A model generated the notes under the pieces. That model was given only the letters and a program-made list of their open reading frames with translations. It had not been told where the DNA came from and made no database searches. Below, one piece after another: positions 9,472 through 20,074 of a DNA stretch of 64,000 bases; within the stretch, counting starts at the first letter, position 1, and every line of letters begins with the position of its first letter. Both the position numbers and the translations under genes were made by a program. Source of the stretch: JAFNAG01 sp963721405 (GTDB lineage Bacteria; Acidobacteriota; UBA6911); the NCBI GenBank assembly GCA_963721405.1, contig CAVRJA010000003.1, positions 868,001 through 932,000 on the forward strand, in the 5' to 3' direction.

Positions 9472-12309
9472 TCACGATATCAGATCGGCAAGCAGCTTGA
9501 GTCCTTTGTCGACATCGCTTCCGAGGTGGATCCGGATCGTGCGCCGTCTTTTGCCGTTCAGCGAACGAAGATCGCCGAGCGCCTGGGCGCGCTGCAGGAC
9601 GGCGAACCCATAGTCCTCTCCCGGGATGCGCAGGTCAATGTCCGCATCGGCGGTAAGCACGATGAAGACGCCGAAGTCCGGCCCTCCTTTGTGCAACTGC
9701 CCGGTCGAGTGCAAGTAGCGGGGGCCGTACCCCAGCGTAGTCGCCACGCGGGCACGGTCGCGGATGCGGAGCCTTATCGCTTCGAGCTTTTTGTCCCGTG
9801 GGGCGGTCGGATGAAGGAAGGCCAGCACTGCTACATAGTCAGGCGGCCGGACCAGGTTGAGGAAGGAGTCCACGACGTTCTGCGCGGGCTTCGGGCTGCC
9901 GGCCGGAAGCCAGGGGGCATCCTCCCGGCAGAAGACGGCGAGTTGCCCATCGACGGCGACCGGCTTCCCCTCGTTGAACGTCTGTTTCTGTTTCCACTCC
10001 CGCAGCAGATCAGCCGTGTTCTTCTTGCTTTCAGCCACGTTCGGCTCATCGAAGGGGTTGACGCCCAGAACGGCGCCTGCAGCGGCCGTCGCCACTTCCC
10101 AGCGCACGAATTCGGCGCCCAGTGACAGCCTGTCCTTAATCTCGATGCGAGCCACCGGGTGGCCGGCCGCCTCCAGTGCCTGGATTCTCTTCTCCGTCTT
10201 GGGGTCCGTCTCATCGTTCAGAACAAGGGAAACGAACACTCGATCGTCAGAGTAAGTTTCGGGCTTGCCCGGCTCCTCGCCGTCGACCGGGATCAGTCCC
10301 CGGCCTTCCTTTCCCGTGCTTTCGGCGAGCAACTGCTCGGCCCAGGCGCCGAATCCTTCTACCGAACGGGACAGCATAAAAGTCACCTTGTCGCGTCCGC
10401 GTCGCTGGCTGATCCCGAGAAACGTCCCCAGGTTGACGCCCGGATTCGCCTCGGAGGGAACCGTGTGGCCGCAGCTGAGTCTCATCTGCAGAGCCTGATC
10501 GAGCAGCGTCCGGACATCGACGCCGATGAGCGCCATGGGGACCAGCCCGAAATAGGAGAGCGCGGAGTAGCGGCCGCCGATGTCCTCGGGGTTCTCGAAA
10601 ATGCGCCGGAAGCCGCGGTTGCGCCCTTCCTCGACCAGAATCGTCCCCGGATCCGTGATGGCCACGAAATGGCTGCCGGCTTTGTCGGCGCCCAGTTCGC
10701 AAATCCGGCCATAGAAATACCGGTAGAAGCTGACGGTTTCCGTCGTGGTTCCCGATTTGCTGGCGACCAGAAACAGGGCGCGCTTGAGGTCGATCTGCGA
10801 TTCGACGTCGGCGACAGCGGCCGGATCGGTGTTGTCGAGGACAAGGAGAGTCGGCCATCCCGGTGCGGAACCAAAGGTTTCCCGCGCCACTTCAGGACAC
10901 AGGCTGCTACCCCCCATCCCGAGAAGCACGACGTGCTTGAATTGCGCTTCCTTGATCTCGCGGGCAAAGCCGGTGATCGCGTCGGCGTGGACCATGAAAT
11001 CCTTCATGCTTTCGAGCCAGCCCAGCCGGTTGACGATGGCGCGAACCTGCGCCGGTTCCGACTTCCAAAGCAGCGCATCCCGCTTGTATAGCCGGCGGAC
11101 GAACTGCCTGGAATCCAGCGTATCCAGGGCGGCGGCGAATTCCGCCTTGGCGGCGCCGGCGTTGACCGTCTCGCGGGAGGCCGAATCCGCCAGCAGCTGC
11201 AGGCGCCTCTGGGACAGGGTCTTCATCAGCATGTCGTACGGTTCGATAAATTTCTGGATGCCTTCCTCGGCCAATTGGCGGGTGACAAAATCCAGTTCCA
11301 CTCCCACCCGCTGCAGGTCGGCGAGCACCTGCTGCGCCTCCTCGATGCCCTTCTCCACGCTGTTCGCTTCGATCACTCCATGGTCGGCAAAGGCGGCGAT
11401 CGTCTGTTCGGGCATGGTGTTGACGGTGTCCTGGCCGATGAGCGGCTCCACATACTTGAGGTCGGGATAGAGCGGGTTCTTGGTGCTGGTGCTGGCCCAG
11501 AGGGGACGCTGCACGCGCGCTCCCACGTCCGCCAGAGCACGCCATCGATCCCCACTGAATATCTTCTGGAAGCTCGCATAGGCGAGTTTGGCGTTGGCCA
11601 CCGCGGCCATTCCCATAAGGCGTGCCGGTCCGGCGCCGTCGTCTGCGCCCGGAATGATTCGATGCCCGAGAAGCTGGTCGGCGAGCACGTCGATCCGGCT
11701 GAGGAAGAAACTGGCGACGGAGGCGAGTTGTTTGACCCGCTTGCCCTCCGACACGCGGCGTTCCAGGGCACGGATGTAGGCTTGAGCCACGGCCTCGTAG
11801 CTCCGGATTGAAAACAGGAGCGTGATGTTCACGTTCACGCCCTGGTAAAGACACTCTTCGATCGCGGGCACGCAGGCGGGGGTGCCGGGGATCTTGATGA
11901 AACAATTGGGCCTGTGCACGGCTTCGAAAAGGCGCCCGACCTCCCCGATCGTCCCCTGCGCGTCGTGCGCCAGATAGGGCGACACTTCCAGACTCACGAA
12001 GCCGTCCACACCTTCGGACTGGTCGTATACGGGGCGGAGAAGATCACAGGCATCCTGGATATCCTTCACCACCAGCGCCTCGTAGATTTCATGAACGCCC
12101 CGTTTCTCCTCAACCAGCTGGCGGATCTGGGGATCATAATCGCTGCTTTTGGTGATGGCCTTGTTAAAAATGGTCGGATTCGAGGTGATCCCCCTCAGCC
12201 CCTGCTCTTCGACACGTTTCCTGAGCTCTCCGCGGACGATCATGCCCCTCGTCAGATCGTCCATCCAGTAGCTCTGGCCACATTCGATCAGCTTGAGTAG
12301 ATTGTTCAT
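9472..12309 (-). CDS. tal-pgi: Bifunctional transaldolase / glucose-6-phosphate isomerase
   Basis: A 945-residue fusion. The N-terminal domain (about 1-365) is a transaldolase with TSNPTIFNKAI and the Schiff-base lysine in NCFIKIPGTPACVPAI (Lys139). The C-terminal domain (about 390-945) is a phosphoglucose isomerase with two sugar isomerase modules: VVLLGMGGSSLCPEVARETF and VASKSGTTTETVSFYRYF. It links the non-oxidative pentose phosphate pathway with upper glycolysis in one polypeptide. Such fusions are known in some cyanobacteria and other phyla. The start follows GGGAGGAACG. It is 122 bases downstream of tkt on the same strand, so sedoheptulose-7-phosphate metabolism is encoded together. 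Confidence 0.93.
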   Translation of the reverse strand: MNNLLKLIECGQSYWMDDLTRGMIVRGELRKRVEEQGLRGITSNPTIFNKAITKSSDYDPQIRQLVEEKRGVHEIYEALVVKDIQDACDLLRPVYDQSEGVDGFVSLEVSPYLAHDAQGTIGEVGRLFEAVHRPNCFIKIPGTPACVPAIEECLYQGVNVNITLLFSIRSYEAVAQAYIRALERRVSEGKRVKQLASVASFFLSRIDVLADQLLGHRIIPGADDGAGPARLMGMAAVANAKLAYASFQKIFSGDRWRALADVGARVQRPLWASTSTKNPLYPDLKYVEPLIGQDTVNTMPEQTIAAFADHGVIEANSVEKGIEEAQQVLADLQRVGVELDFVTRQLAEEGIQKFIEPYDMLMKTLSQRRLQLLADSASRETVNAGAAKAEFAAALDTLDSRQFVRRLYKRDALLWKSEPAQVRAIVNRLGWLESMKDFMVHADAITGFAREIKEAQFKHVVLLGMGGSSLCPEVARETFGSAPGWPTLLVLDNTDPAAVADVESQIDLKRALFLVASKSGTTTETVSFYRYFYGRICELGADKAGSHFVAITDPGTILVEEGRNRGFRRIFENPEDIGGRYSALSYFGLVPMALIGVDVRTLLDQALQMRLSCGHTVPSEANPGVNLGTFLGISQRRGRDKVTFMLSRSVEGFGAWAEQLLAESTGKEGRGLIPVDGEEPGKPETYSDDRVFVSLVLNDETDPKTEKRIQALEAAGHPVARIEIKDRLSLGAEFVRWEVATAAAGAVLGVNPFDEPNVAESKKNTADLLREWKQKQTFNEGKPVAVDGQLAVFCREDAPWLPAGSPKPAQNVVDSFLNLVRPPDYVAVLAFLHPTAPRDKKLEAIRLRIRDRARVATTLGYGPRYLHSTGQLHKGGPDFGVFIVLTADADIDLRIPGEDYGFAVLQRAQALGDLRSLNGKRRRTIRIHLGSDVDKGLKLLADLIS

Positions 12310-12350
12310 CGTTCCTCCCTACCACCGAGCCGCCCGAATAATGAGTTCAA

Positions 12351-12376
12351 GGTGGCGAGTCGGGTGGCGAGTATCG
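12351..12376. repeat. Short tandem repeat GGTGGCGAGT
   Basis: Two tandem copies, GGTGGCGAGTCG and GGTGGCGAGTATCG, in the tkt/tal-pgi spacer. It resembles a single arm of the tandem-repeat hairpins found elsewhere in the window, but I see no complementary arm here. Confidence 0.45.
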
Positions 12377-12431
12377 AGTGTTGATGATCGGATAATTCCT
12401 GGCACAGGAATGAAGCGCCATCCTCCGCTGA

Positions 12432-14450
12432 TCACTTCCGCAGTTTCCTTGCCCTGGCAACGACGCTTTCCACGGTGAAGCCATAATGTTCGAGGATCTG
12501 CTTGTAGGGGGCGCTGGCGCCGAAGCGGGTGATGCCGATTATGTCCCCCGACTCGCCGACCCACTCATGCCAGCCCATGGGCGATCCGGCTTCCACCGCC
12601 AGCCGCGCCTTCACCCGTGGCGGCAACACGTCGTCGCGATAACTTTGAGGCTGCTCCTGGAACAACTGCCAGCTGGGCATGCTCACGACACGGGCGCCGA
12701 TCCCCTCCGCTGCAAGCTTGTCTTGAGCGGCCAGGATCAGCGGCACTTCCGAACCGCTCGCAATCAGAATGAGATCGAGGGCGCTTCCCGGCTCGGGGGA
12801 TAGGACGTAGGCGCCCTTCAAGACGCCTTCGGCCCCCTTGAGCTTCGTCCGGTCCGCAATCGGCAGGTCCTGCCGGCTGAACACCAGGATGGTCGGGCCG
12901 TTTCTGCGCGCGAGGGCCGCCCGCCAGGCGTAGGAAACCTCGTTGGCATCCGCGGGCCGGATCACGCACATGTTCGGCATGGCGCGGAATGAGGCGAGGT
13001 GTTCGATTGGCTGGTGCGTGGGGCCGTCCTCCCCCATGCCGATCGAGTCGTGGGTCATCACGTAAATGACCGGCAATTCCATCAACGCCGCCAGCCGGAT
13101 TGCCGGCCTGGCGTAGTCCGTGAAAACGAAAAACGTGGAAGCGTAAGCGCGCACGCCTCCGTGAAGCACGAGACCGGAAGTCGCCGCGCACATGGCCAGT
13201 TCCCGCACGCCCCAGGCGATGTTGTGGTTGGCATACTGTCCCTTTTCAAAATAGGAGGTTTGCTTCAGGAGCGTCTTGGTGGACGGAGCTAGGTCCGCAC
13301 TTCCTCCGATCAGCCAGGGCGTGCGGCTGGCGAACGCGTTGACGACCTTGCTGGATGCCGTGCGCGTCGCCATAGGTCCGTCAGACGCCTTAAAGTGCGG
13401 GATTTCCCCATCCCACCCGGCCGGCATGTCGGCACGCAGCGCCTCCTCGAACCGCTTCGCGAGCTCCGGAAATTTCTTGGCGTAGGAGGCAAGATTGATC
13501 CGCCAGGATTCCTCCCATTTTCGGCCTTTCTCCACGGACTCCCGCATGTGCTCCAGCGCCCGATCGGGGACGAGGAACTGCGCGTCTTCCGGCCAGCCGT
13601 AGAACCGTTTGGTGAGCTTGACCTCTTCCGCCCCGAGCGGGGAGCCGTGCGCCTCGAATGTGTCCTGCTTGTGGGGCGACCCGTAGCCGATGTGCGACTG
13701 TACGATGATGAGGGAAGGCCGCTCCTTCTGGTCGCGCGCCTGTTGGAATGCCCCGGTCAAACCCTCGAGATCGTTCGCCCTGTCTCCGAGGTCCTGGACG
13801 TGCCAGCCGTACCCGCGAAAGCGCTGTGCGACGTCGTCCGAATAGGCGAGCCGCGTCGGACCCTCCAGGCTGACGTAGTTGTTGTCGTAGATCCAGATCA
13901 GCTTGCCTAATCCGAGATGGCCGGCGATGGACGCCGCCTCGTGCGAACCCCCTTCCATCAGGTCGCCGTCGCTGCAAAACGCGTAGGTGTAGTGATTGAC
14001 GATCTCGTTGCCGTCGCGGTTGTAGGTGGCGGCGAGGTGCGCCTCTGCCATTGCCATGCCGACGGAGTTCATGATCCCCTGGCCGAGCGGGCCGGTGGTC
14101 GCTTCGACGCCGGGCGCAAGGCCATACTCGGGGTGGCCTGCCGTCTTGCTCCCCCACTGGCGGAAACTCTTTATGTCCTCGAGCGTGATGTCATATCCGG
14201 AGAGATAGAGCATGGCATAGATCAGCATCGAAGCGTGCCCGCACGAGAGGATGAAACGATCCCGGTCGAACCATCCTGGATTCCTGGGATTGAATTTAAG
14301 GAACCGGCGCCACAAAACGTAAGCCACGGGCGCTAATCCCATGGGGGCGCCCGGGTGGCCTGAGTCGGCCTTTTGCACGGCATCGATCGCCAGCGTGCGT
14401 ATCGTGTTGATGGTCAACTCTTCAATCGACATGCTCTCGAGCCTGGTCAT
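12432..14450 (-). CDS. tkt: Transketolase
   Basis: A 672-residue transketolase moving two-carbon units between sugar phosphates with thiamine diphosphate. Landmarks: N-terminal DSGHPGAPMGLAPVAYVLW, the cofactor-binding GD-x-N type motif CSDGDLMEGGSHEAASIAGH followed by LIWIYDNNYVS, the central THDSIGMGEDGPTHQPIEHL, and a C-terminal domain ending near SVVARARKLRK. AAGGAG sits 7-8 bases before the ATG. It is transcribed toward tal-pgi, which lacks any other promoter-sized gap, so the two probably form an operon. Confidence 0.95.
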   Translation of the reverse strand: MTRLESMSIEELTINTIRTLAIDAVQKADSGHPGAPMGLAPVAYVLWRRFLKFNPRNPGWFDRDRFILSCGHASMLIYAMLYLSGYDITLEDIKSFRQWGSKTAGHPEYGLAPGVEATTGPLGQGIMNSVGMAMAEAHLAATYNRDGNEIVNHYTYAFCSDGDLMEGGSHEAASIAGHLGLGKLIWIYDNNYVSLEGPTRLAYSDDVAQRFRGYGWHVQDLGDRANDLEGLTGAFQQARDQKERPSLIIVQSHIGYGSPHKQDTFEAHGSPLGAEEVKLTKRFYGWPEDAQFLVPDRALEHMRESVEKGRKWEESWRINLASYAKKFPELAKRFEEALRADMPAGWDGEIPHFKASDGPMATRTASSKVVNAFASRTPWLIGGSADLAPSTKTLLKQTSYFEKGQYANHNIAWGVRELAMCAATSGLVLHGGVRAYASTFFVFTDYARPAIRLAALMELPVIYVMTHDSIGMGEDGPTHQPIEHLASFRAMPNMCVIRPADANEVSYAWRAALARRNGPTILVFSRQDLPIADRTKLKGAEGVLKGAYVLSPEPGSALDLILIASGSEVPLILAAQDKLAAEGIGARVVSMPSWQLFQEQPQSYRDDVLPPRVKARLAVEAGSPMGWHEWVGESGDIIGITRFGASAPYKQILEHYGFTVESVVARARKLRK

Positions 14451-14715
14451 GAGCTTTCTCCTTGTTGAGGTGGCGCCGTTTGTCTAATCCTTAATAGTAG
14501 CATCAAAACTGCCCTGGCACCTGCCCATCGAAGCTTTCCGCCTGAAGCCGCGACAATGCAGCCCCCAGGAAGCGTTTCCCCACGCGCAGCGGCACCCAGG
14601 CGGCTGCAGAAACCGATTCCCAGCCTGAAGAGCGCATGGATACCCGAACAGACAATCATGGAAACTCCGGGATCGGCAGCAAGGAGCACACGGCGGCGAA
14701 TGATTCCGTCGCATA

Positions 14716-14812
14716 GGTCGTGAGAAAAATTAGGAATTTGCAAAAATCGCGCTAATGTTTTCAATAACTTACAGCCGTGAAATCGTCATTTTTTGAATAT
14801 TTTCTCACGACC
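14716..14812. repeat. 13-bp inverted repeat flanking an AT-rich spacer
   Basis: GGTCGTGAGAAAA (14716-14728) and TTTTCTCACGACC (14800-14812) are perfect inverted copies separated by 71 AT-rich bases, in contrast to the GC-rich surroundings. It lies in the 463-base gap between the end of spoVR and the start of tkt. It could be a small terminal-inverted-repeat element or a long terminator-like stem. No target-site duplication is evident. The remainder of this gap (14451-14913) holds no gene I can support. Confidence 0.55.
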
Positions 14813-14913
14813 TGCGCGACGCATCGGGAGCAGCCGACCGGGTGCCGTCCTTGAACGGCCGGCCTACATTCATGCGGCCGCTACGCGGCCCACCCGCTGC
14901 CGAATTATTCGGG

Positions 14914-16337
14914 TTAGAGACGCTTCCGCGAAAAGCCGTCTTCCTGGCAGAGGAAAAGCAGCCGCTCGCCGTCGATCGTCGTTTCGAGGGCGACGTCGCG
15001 CTGCCAGAGACGGCGCAGGTAGTTGAGGGTTTTCTCGGCATACTCAAGCTGCAAATCACGGCCGTCGTGGAAGTGTTTCAGGTACAGAGTGTGGCTGTGG
15101 TTGTAATCGGAGTCGGCGATCCGGATCACCGGAATGCCGTTCATGCCCACGTTTTTCAGGAGGGTTTCCTTTACCTCCCGCCAGCTCTCTTCGTCGGAAA
15201 CCCGGCTGACGACGACCTCTTCATCGCGGGTTTCGTATTCGAACAGGTTCAAGTCCCGCATGAGCTCCTCGGTGAGGTGACGCCTCAAAAACGAGGTGTC
15301 CCGATCCGCCTCACGGACCTGGAAGAGCCTGGATTTGCCGGGATTCCGGGAATCGGTCTCGCGATCGTCGGGTGCTCTCCCGTCGTATCGCTGGGCGATG
15401 TCCTCCCAGATGCGAAGACCGACATGGTAGGGATTCAGTCCTCCGGGAAAGGGCCGAACGACCTGATTGTGGCGGACAATGAACTCGAGTTGCAGGTCCT
15501 GCGGCAGGAGCAGGCTGTCGAGAATGCGCTTGTGCCAGTAGGTGGCCCACCCTTCGTTCATGATCTTGGTTTCGATTTGCGGGATGAAGTACTGAGCCTC
15601 CTCGTGAACGATCGTGAGCACATCCCTTTCCCATTCGGCCAGGTACGGGTTGTGGTCGCGGATGAAGAGCAGCAGGTCCTCATCCGGCATGAGCGGCACC
15701 TGGCGCAGGTCCGGCTGCTGGTAGGCCACGCGACGATGAATCCTGGAAAACTCGTCCGGGGGGGACTCGCATCTTCGAGCAGGCGTCGGCGTTCTTCCTC
15801 TTCCGTAACCTTGCGCACCGCCAGATTGCGGCGGCACTGCAGCGATACTGCGTGCGCGGCGTCGAGGATGTTTTCGACCCGCTCCAGCCCGATGCTCGGA
15901 TCCTCCATGTAGGACCGGATGCGGCTGCCGTGCACCTTGAAGGTCCCCAGGGTATAGTCGGGACGCGTCGTCCGGAACGTAAAATTGTTCTTGAAGAAGT
16001 CGTTGTGCGCGTAAACGTGCGCGATCGTGAGAATCTGCAGGAGCAGGGAGTTGTCGCGCATCAGGTAGGCCAGGGCGGGGTTGGAGTTGATGACCATCTC
16101 GTAGGGCAGGCCGGAGACCCCGTAGTCGTAAAGGGTCTTCAGCTTTTCGAAGGACTTGCCGTAAGACCAGTGCGGGTAGTGGGCCGGCATGCCGGAGTAT
16201 GCCATGTAGGACAGCATCTGGTTGTGGTCGCAGAGCTCGAATTCCTGCGGGAAGCAGTCGAGGCCGATCTCCGCCACCTTCTCCCTGATTCGAGCGTCCC
16301 ACATTTCGAGGTCTTTCACATCATAGAGTGGAGCCAT
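14914..16337 (-). pseudogene. spoVR: SpoVR family protein, frameshifted
   Basis: The N-terminal half reads from ATG 16337 (MAPLYDVKDLEMWDARIREK, then FELCDHNQMLSYMAYSGMPA) to about residue 190. The C-terminal half is in another frame (NPYLAEWERDVLTIVHEEAQ, then NEGWATYWHK and GGLNPYHVGLRIWEDI) and ends at 14914. The switch lies at about 15740-15775, close to a G7 run at about 15759. One missing base (or two extra) explains it. SpoVR proteins act with PrkA and the YeaH/YhbH protein in stress or sporulation regulons. Conserved residues are intact on both sides, so the lesion is recent or a sequence error. Confidence 0.85.
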
Positions 16338-16347
16338 TTCACACCCC

Positions 16348-17533
16348 TCACGGTTCCGCCGCCCGATCCTTGGCGAGAAAGGACTTGAAGCTCGGCCAGA
16401 CGTCTTCTTTGCGCTCGATGAGTATCGTTTGAAAGTTTTCGAACTCGAGCTGGCTGAACGTCCGGATCATGGAATTCTCATAAAAGCTCGAGCCCAGGGG
16501 CTTGATTTCGCCATAGCCGAACAGGTTGGAGACCTTGCAGAGTTCCTCCGCGCTCTGCAGCGCCGCGGCGTTATCGGAATCGAAGTTGTCGCCGTCGGAG
16601 CAGTGAAAAACGTAGATGTTCCACAGCGACGGGTGATAGCGCGCTTCGATGATCTCGAGCGCCTTCCGGTAGCCCGACGAGATGAATGTGCCTCCGGACT
16701 CTCCCTTGTGGAAGAACTCATCCTCGGTCACTTCGCTGGCCTCGGTGTGGTGTGCGATGAAGACCGATTTCGACCGTGCGATACTTTGTGACCACGAATT
16801 GGTAGAGCAGGAAGAAGAAGCAGCGCGCGAGGTATTTCTTCATCGTGTCCATCGACCCGGAGGTGTCCATGATGCAATCACGACGGCGTTGGATTCCTTC
16901 TTCATGTCCGTCACCATGTGGCGGTATGTCAGATCGTCCTCGTGGAAGGGGAAGCGCGTGCGCTGGTCCTCCGGCCCGCGGCGCGTGGCGAACTGCCGCT
17001 TTATCTTGGCGCGGACCGTGCGCCGCTTGTCCAGGCGCACGCGAATCCCCACCTGGCGATACCCTTTCGCTGCGGCTCAGGCGCTCGGCTTCGATTTCAC
17101 GCAGTTTCTTGCGTTCCAGGTCGGGAAGCTCGAGATCTTCGAACATGATGTCGATCAGTTCTTCCAGGGTCACGTCGGTCTCGTAGTAGTCGACGCCGGG
17201 CTGGTCGCCGGCCTTGCCGGTTCCCGCTGCCTTCGGCTTCTGCCTGTCCGATCATCTGCCCCGGCTGTTCGCCGCCCTGTCCCTGGGCCACTCCGGGCGC
17301 ATTCTCGCCGTAGATGAAGCGGTACTCCTTGATGCCGCGGATCGGGACCTTGATGATCCGGTCCTTGCGGTCTGCCCGATGATCGATTCCTCGGCGATGA
17401 TGTCGGCGATGTTATCGCGGATCGACTCGCGGACTTTCTGCCGGTGGCGCAGGCGGTCGCCGGCGGAACGGTCGCTGTGTTCCGCTTCGGATTGCCGGAA
17501 TGGTCGAAATATCGTTTCCGAATAGGGAGTCAT
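16348..17533 (-). pseudogene. yeaH: YeaH/YhbH family (DUF444) protein, multiply frameshifted
   Basis: Successive pieces in different frames rebuild a DUF444 protein: RESIRDNIADIIAEESIIGQ, then DRIIKVPIRGIKEYRFIYGE, VTLEELIDIMFEDLELPDLE, GIRVRLDKRRTVRAKIKRQF, the VWA-like CIMDTSGSMDTMKKYLARCF, and TEDEFFHKGESGGTFISSGY to the end. I place five frame changes at about 17377, 17226, 17069, 16870 and 16778. Three are best explained by one extra base and two by one missing base. The order of blocks matches the family, so this was one gene. It lies between prkA and spoVR, the usual operon order. Confidence 0.8.
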
Positions 17534-17589
17534 GACTCACGCTCACCCGGGCCGGGCTGAAGGGAGCACTCGCTGCCTCCGGCGCCGCC

Positions 17590-19534
17590 TCAGTCCTTCC
17601 ACAGGTTGTTGGCTGCGTACTTCAACACGACGTCGACGCAACTGCTGGCAGTAGCCGATCTGCGAGCAGGTTCTGAACCATCGTGTTGTACTTCTCTGTC
17701 TGCTCCTCGTCGCGCGTGCGCGCCTTGGTGATGATCCGGCTGATGTCGCGCACCGAGGTCATCAGCTTCTTCTCGATCGCCTCCTTCAGCGGCTCGTAGC
17801 TGCTGTAGGTGACCTTCTCGCCGCGGCGAGCTGGCCGCCCAAAGATAGGCGATCACCTCCTGGCGGAAGCCCTCGGCGGCCGAGCCGATGATCGCGATCT
17901 GCTCCTCGATGGACTTGAGGAATCCCTCGTCGGGCTGCAGCTCCTCCTTGGTATTCCGGTCCTTTACCTTGGTCTTGTTGACGTAGGCCTCGGCGTGGTC
18001 GAGGTAGTTCTGGAACAGCGATTCCGCCTGCTCCTGATACGAGTAGACGAAGGCCTTGGTGATCTCCTTCTCGAGCAACTCGAGGTATTCCTTGTGCAGG
18101 ATGTCCTGGAGGAAGTCGAGATACTGCTTGCGCGTGTCGTCCGGAAGATCGGCCTCCTTGGTCATGTTGATCAGGGCCTCGCGAACGTTGATCGGGATTG
18201 ATGCAGTTGCCCGCGACGTTGTCCGACAGCGCGTTGTCGAGCGCCTTCATGATGAAGCGGGTCGAGATGCCGCTCATGCCCTCGCGCTTGGTGTCGTCGC
18301 GCAGCTCCTGCACGTCGACTCTTCTTGGTCTTGCCTTTCTCGACGACCTCTTCGCCGTTGTAGAGCTTCAGCTTGGTCATCAGATCGCACTTGGCGGTCG
18401 GCTCGAGGCGCGGTCAGGATGGCGAACATCGAGGCGATTTCGAGGGTGTGCGGCGCGATGTGAGCGCGGAAGTCCGAGTGGCGGATGATCTTCTGGTAGA
18501 TCTTCACCTCTTCGGAGAGCCGCAGGTTGTACGGCACCTTGACCACGACGATGCGGTCCAGGATCGCTTCGTTGGTGTGGTCCGCCCTGAACTTCTGCCA
18601 CTCGGCCTCGTTGGAGTGGGCGACGATGACGGTGTCGACGTACACCATGCCGTGGCGTCCCGGCGCCGGGATCACCTTTTCCTGGGTTGCGGTGATCATC
18701 GCGTGCAGGTATTCGGTCTCGTTCTTGAACACCTCGATGAACTCGACCATGCCGCGGTTGCCGACGTTGAGCGCGCCGTTCAGGTCGAGGACGCGCGGGT
18801 CGCCCTCCGAGTAGAGGTCGAGCTTGGAGATGTCCTCGCTGCCGATCAGCACCGACGTGTCCTGGTTGTTCGGGTCGACCGGCGGAACCACGCCGATGCC
18901 GACCCGGTTGCGCTTGGAAAACAGCTTGGATGACGACCGGGAATTCCTCGTAGCGGCCGCCGAACTCTTCCTTCAGCCGGAAGCGGCAGACCGGGCAGAG
19001 ATCGCCTTCGATATGGACGCCGAGCATCTTTTCGAACTCGCGCCGCAGGTGACGCGGGATCAGGTGCAGCGGCTCCTCGAACATCGGGCAGCCCTCGATG
19101 GCGTAAAACGGCGGGCTGTCTTCCAGGCCGTGCTGCAGTTTTTCGACCAGCGAACTCTTGCCCGAGCCGACCGGCCCCATGAGATAGAGCACCTGTCGGC
19201 TCTCCTCGCCCTTCAGGGCAGCGGAGTGGAAGTAGCGGACAATCTTCGACAGGACGTGCTCGATGCCGAAGAACTCGTCGGCAAAGAAGTTGTAGACTTT
19301 GAGCGATTCGTCCTTGAAGAGCCGCTTGGTGCGCTGATCGCTGGTGTCGTGGATGTCCCGCATTCCGGCGCTGGTAATGACGTCATACAGCCGCGCGTGG
19401 GCCAGCTTCGCCAGACCCGGGTTGTCTCTGAGCCGATCCAGGTATTCAAGAAAAGTACCCCGCCAAATGTGTTTTTCCCTGCTGTCCCGATCCTCCTGGA
19501 TCATCTTCCCGAATTGACTGTTAACTTGCTCCAT
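17590..19534 (-). pseudogene. prkA: PrkA-type serine protein kinase, multiply frameshifted
   Basis: The first 200 codons from ATG 19534 (good AAAGGAG site) are intact and include the Walker A loop LMGPVGSGKSSLVEKL and the zinc-type CPVCRFRLKEEFGGRYEEF. The rest is spread over three frames: VGIGVVPPVDPNNQDTSVLI, TKLKLYNGEEVVEKGKTKK, ISTRFIMKALDNALSDN, TKEADLPDDTRKQYLDFLQD, ending in VLKYAANNLWKD. Seven frame changes lie at about 18931, 18413, 18321, 18196, 17832, 17666 and 17651. Every one is explained by a single extra base. Conserved residues are otherwise perfect. PrkA is the kinase of the prkA-yeaH-spoVR stress operon. Confidence 0.85.
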
Positions 19535-20074
19535 TTCCGCTCCTTTGGCGTATCGCTACGCCCACACCCACCCGAATACTACTTCCTGTAACTATAGATG
19601 CATACAGAGAGGCCTCTGATTCAGAAGATTTGCGAGCCTGCCGGCGAGTCCGAGCCATGTGGACACATCTCCGACGATTCCATGATCAGGGGCTGCAGCT
19701 TGCCGGTTGAGTAGGAATATGGAAAATGACAGAGCGGATCACATGGGGAAAGCCAGCTTCTCAGTCAAGTCAACCCTTGACCCCACGACCTACACCTTGT
19801 GAACAGGTTAGCATCCGAAAATCGGAGACGTCAAGGGCAGCCCCATGGCGAGGGGCAATTTCTCGTGTATTACTGCCGCTCAGCTTGGAGACTCACGGAG
19901 TCTGATTTTTCCGGGAGTACGTGCCGGAGGAGGATAACCCGTGTGCGGAAGAGTTCCGACGGAAGCAACCTGGAGATGCGCGAAGGCCAGCAAAGACCAA
20001 CGGGACGCTTTGGGTGGCGTCCTCCGTGCCGGCGCCGGCGTGATCCGCCGAGCTTCCTGGGCCTCCGGCATTTG
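19535..20074. other. Intergenic region upstream of prkA
   Basis: About 540 bases without a supported gene, between the prkA start and the amidase stop. It must contain the prkA operon promoter. A perfect dyad GTCAA-CCC-TTGAC lies at 19769-19781, and a 10-bp palindrome AGAGGCCTCT lies near 19610. Neither matches a regulator site I can name. Confidence 0.45.

Noticed and set aside
16840..17052. Separate small genes in the yeaH region
   Set aside because: Each short frame matches one block of a single DUF444 protein in the right order, so they are fragments and not independent genes.
14914..19534. Programmed +1 frameshifting as the reason for the prkA-yeaH breaks
   Set aside because: The sites share no slippery sequence or stop-codon context, and thirteen shifts in three genes are too many for a programmed mechanism.
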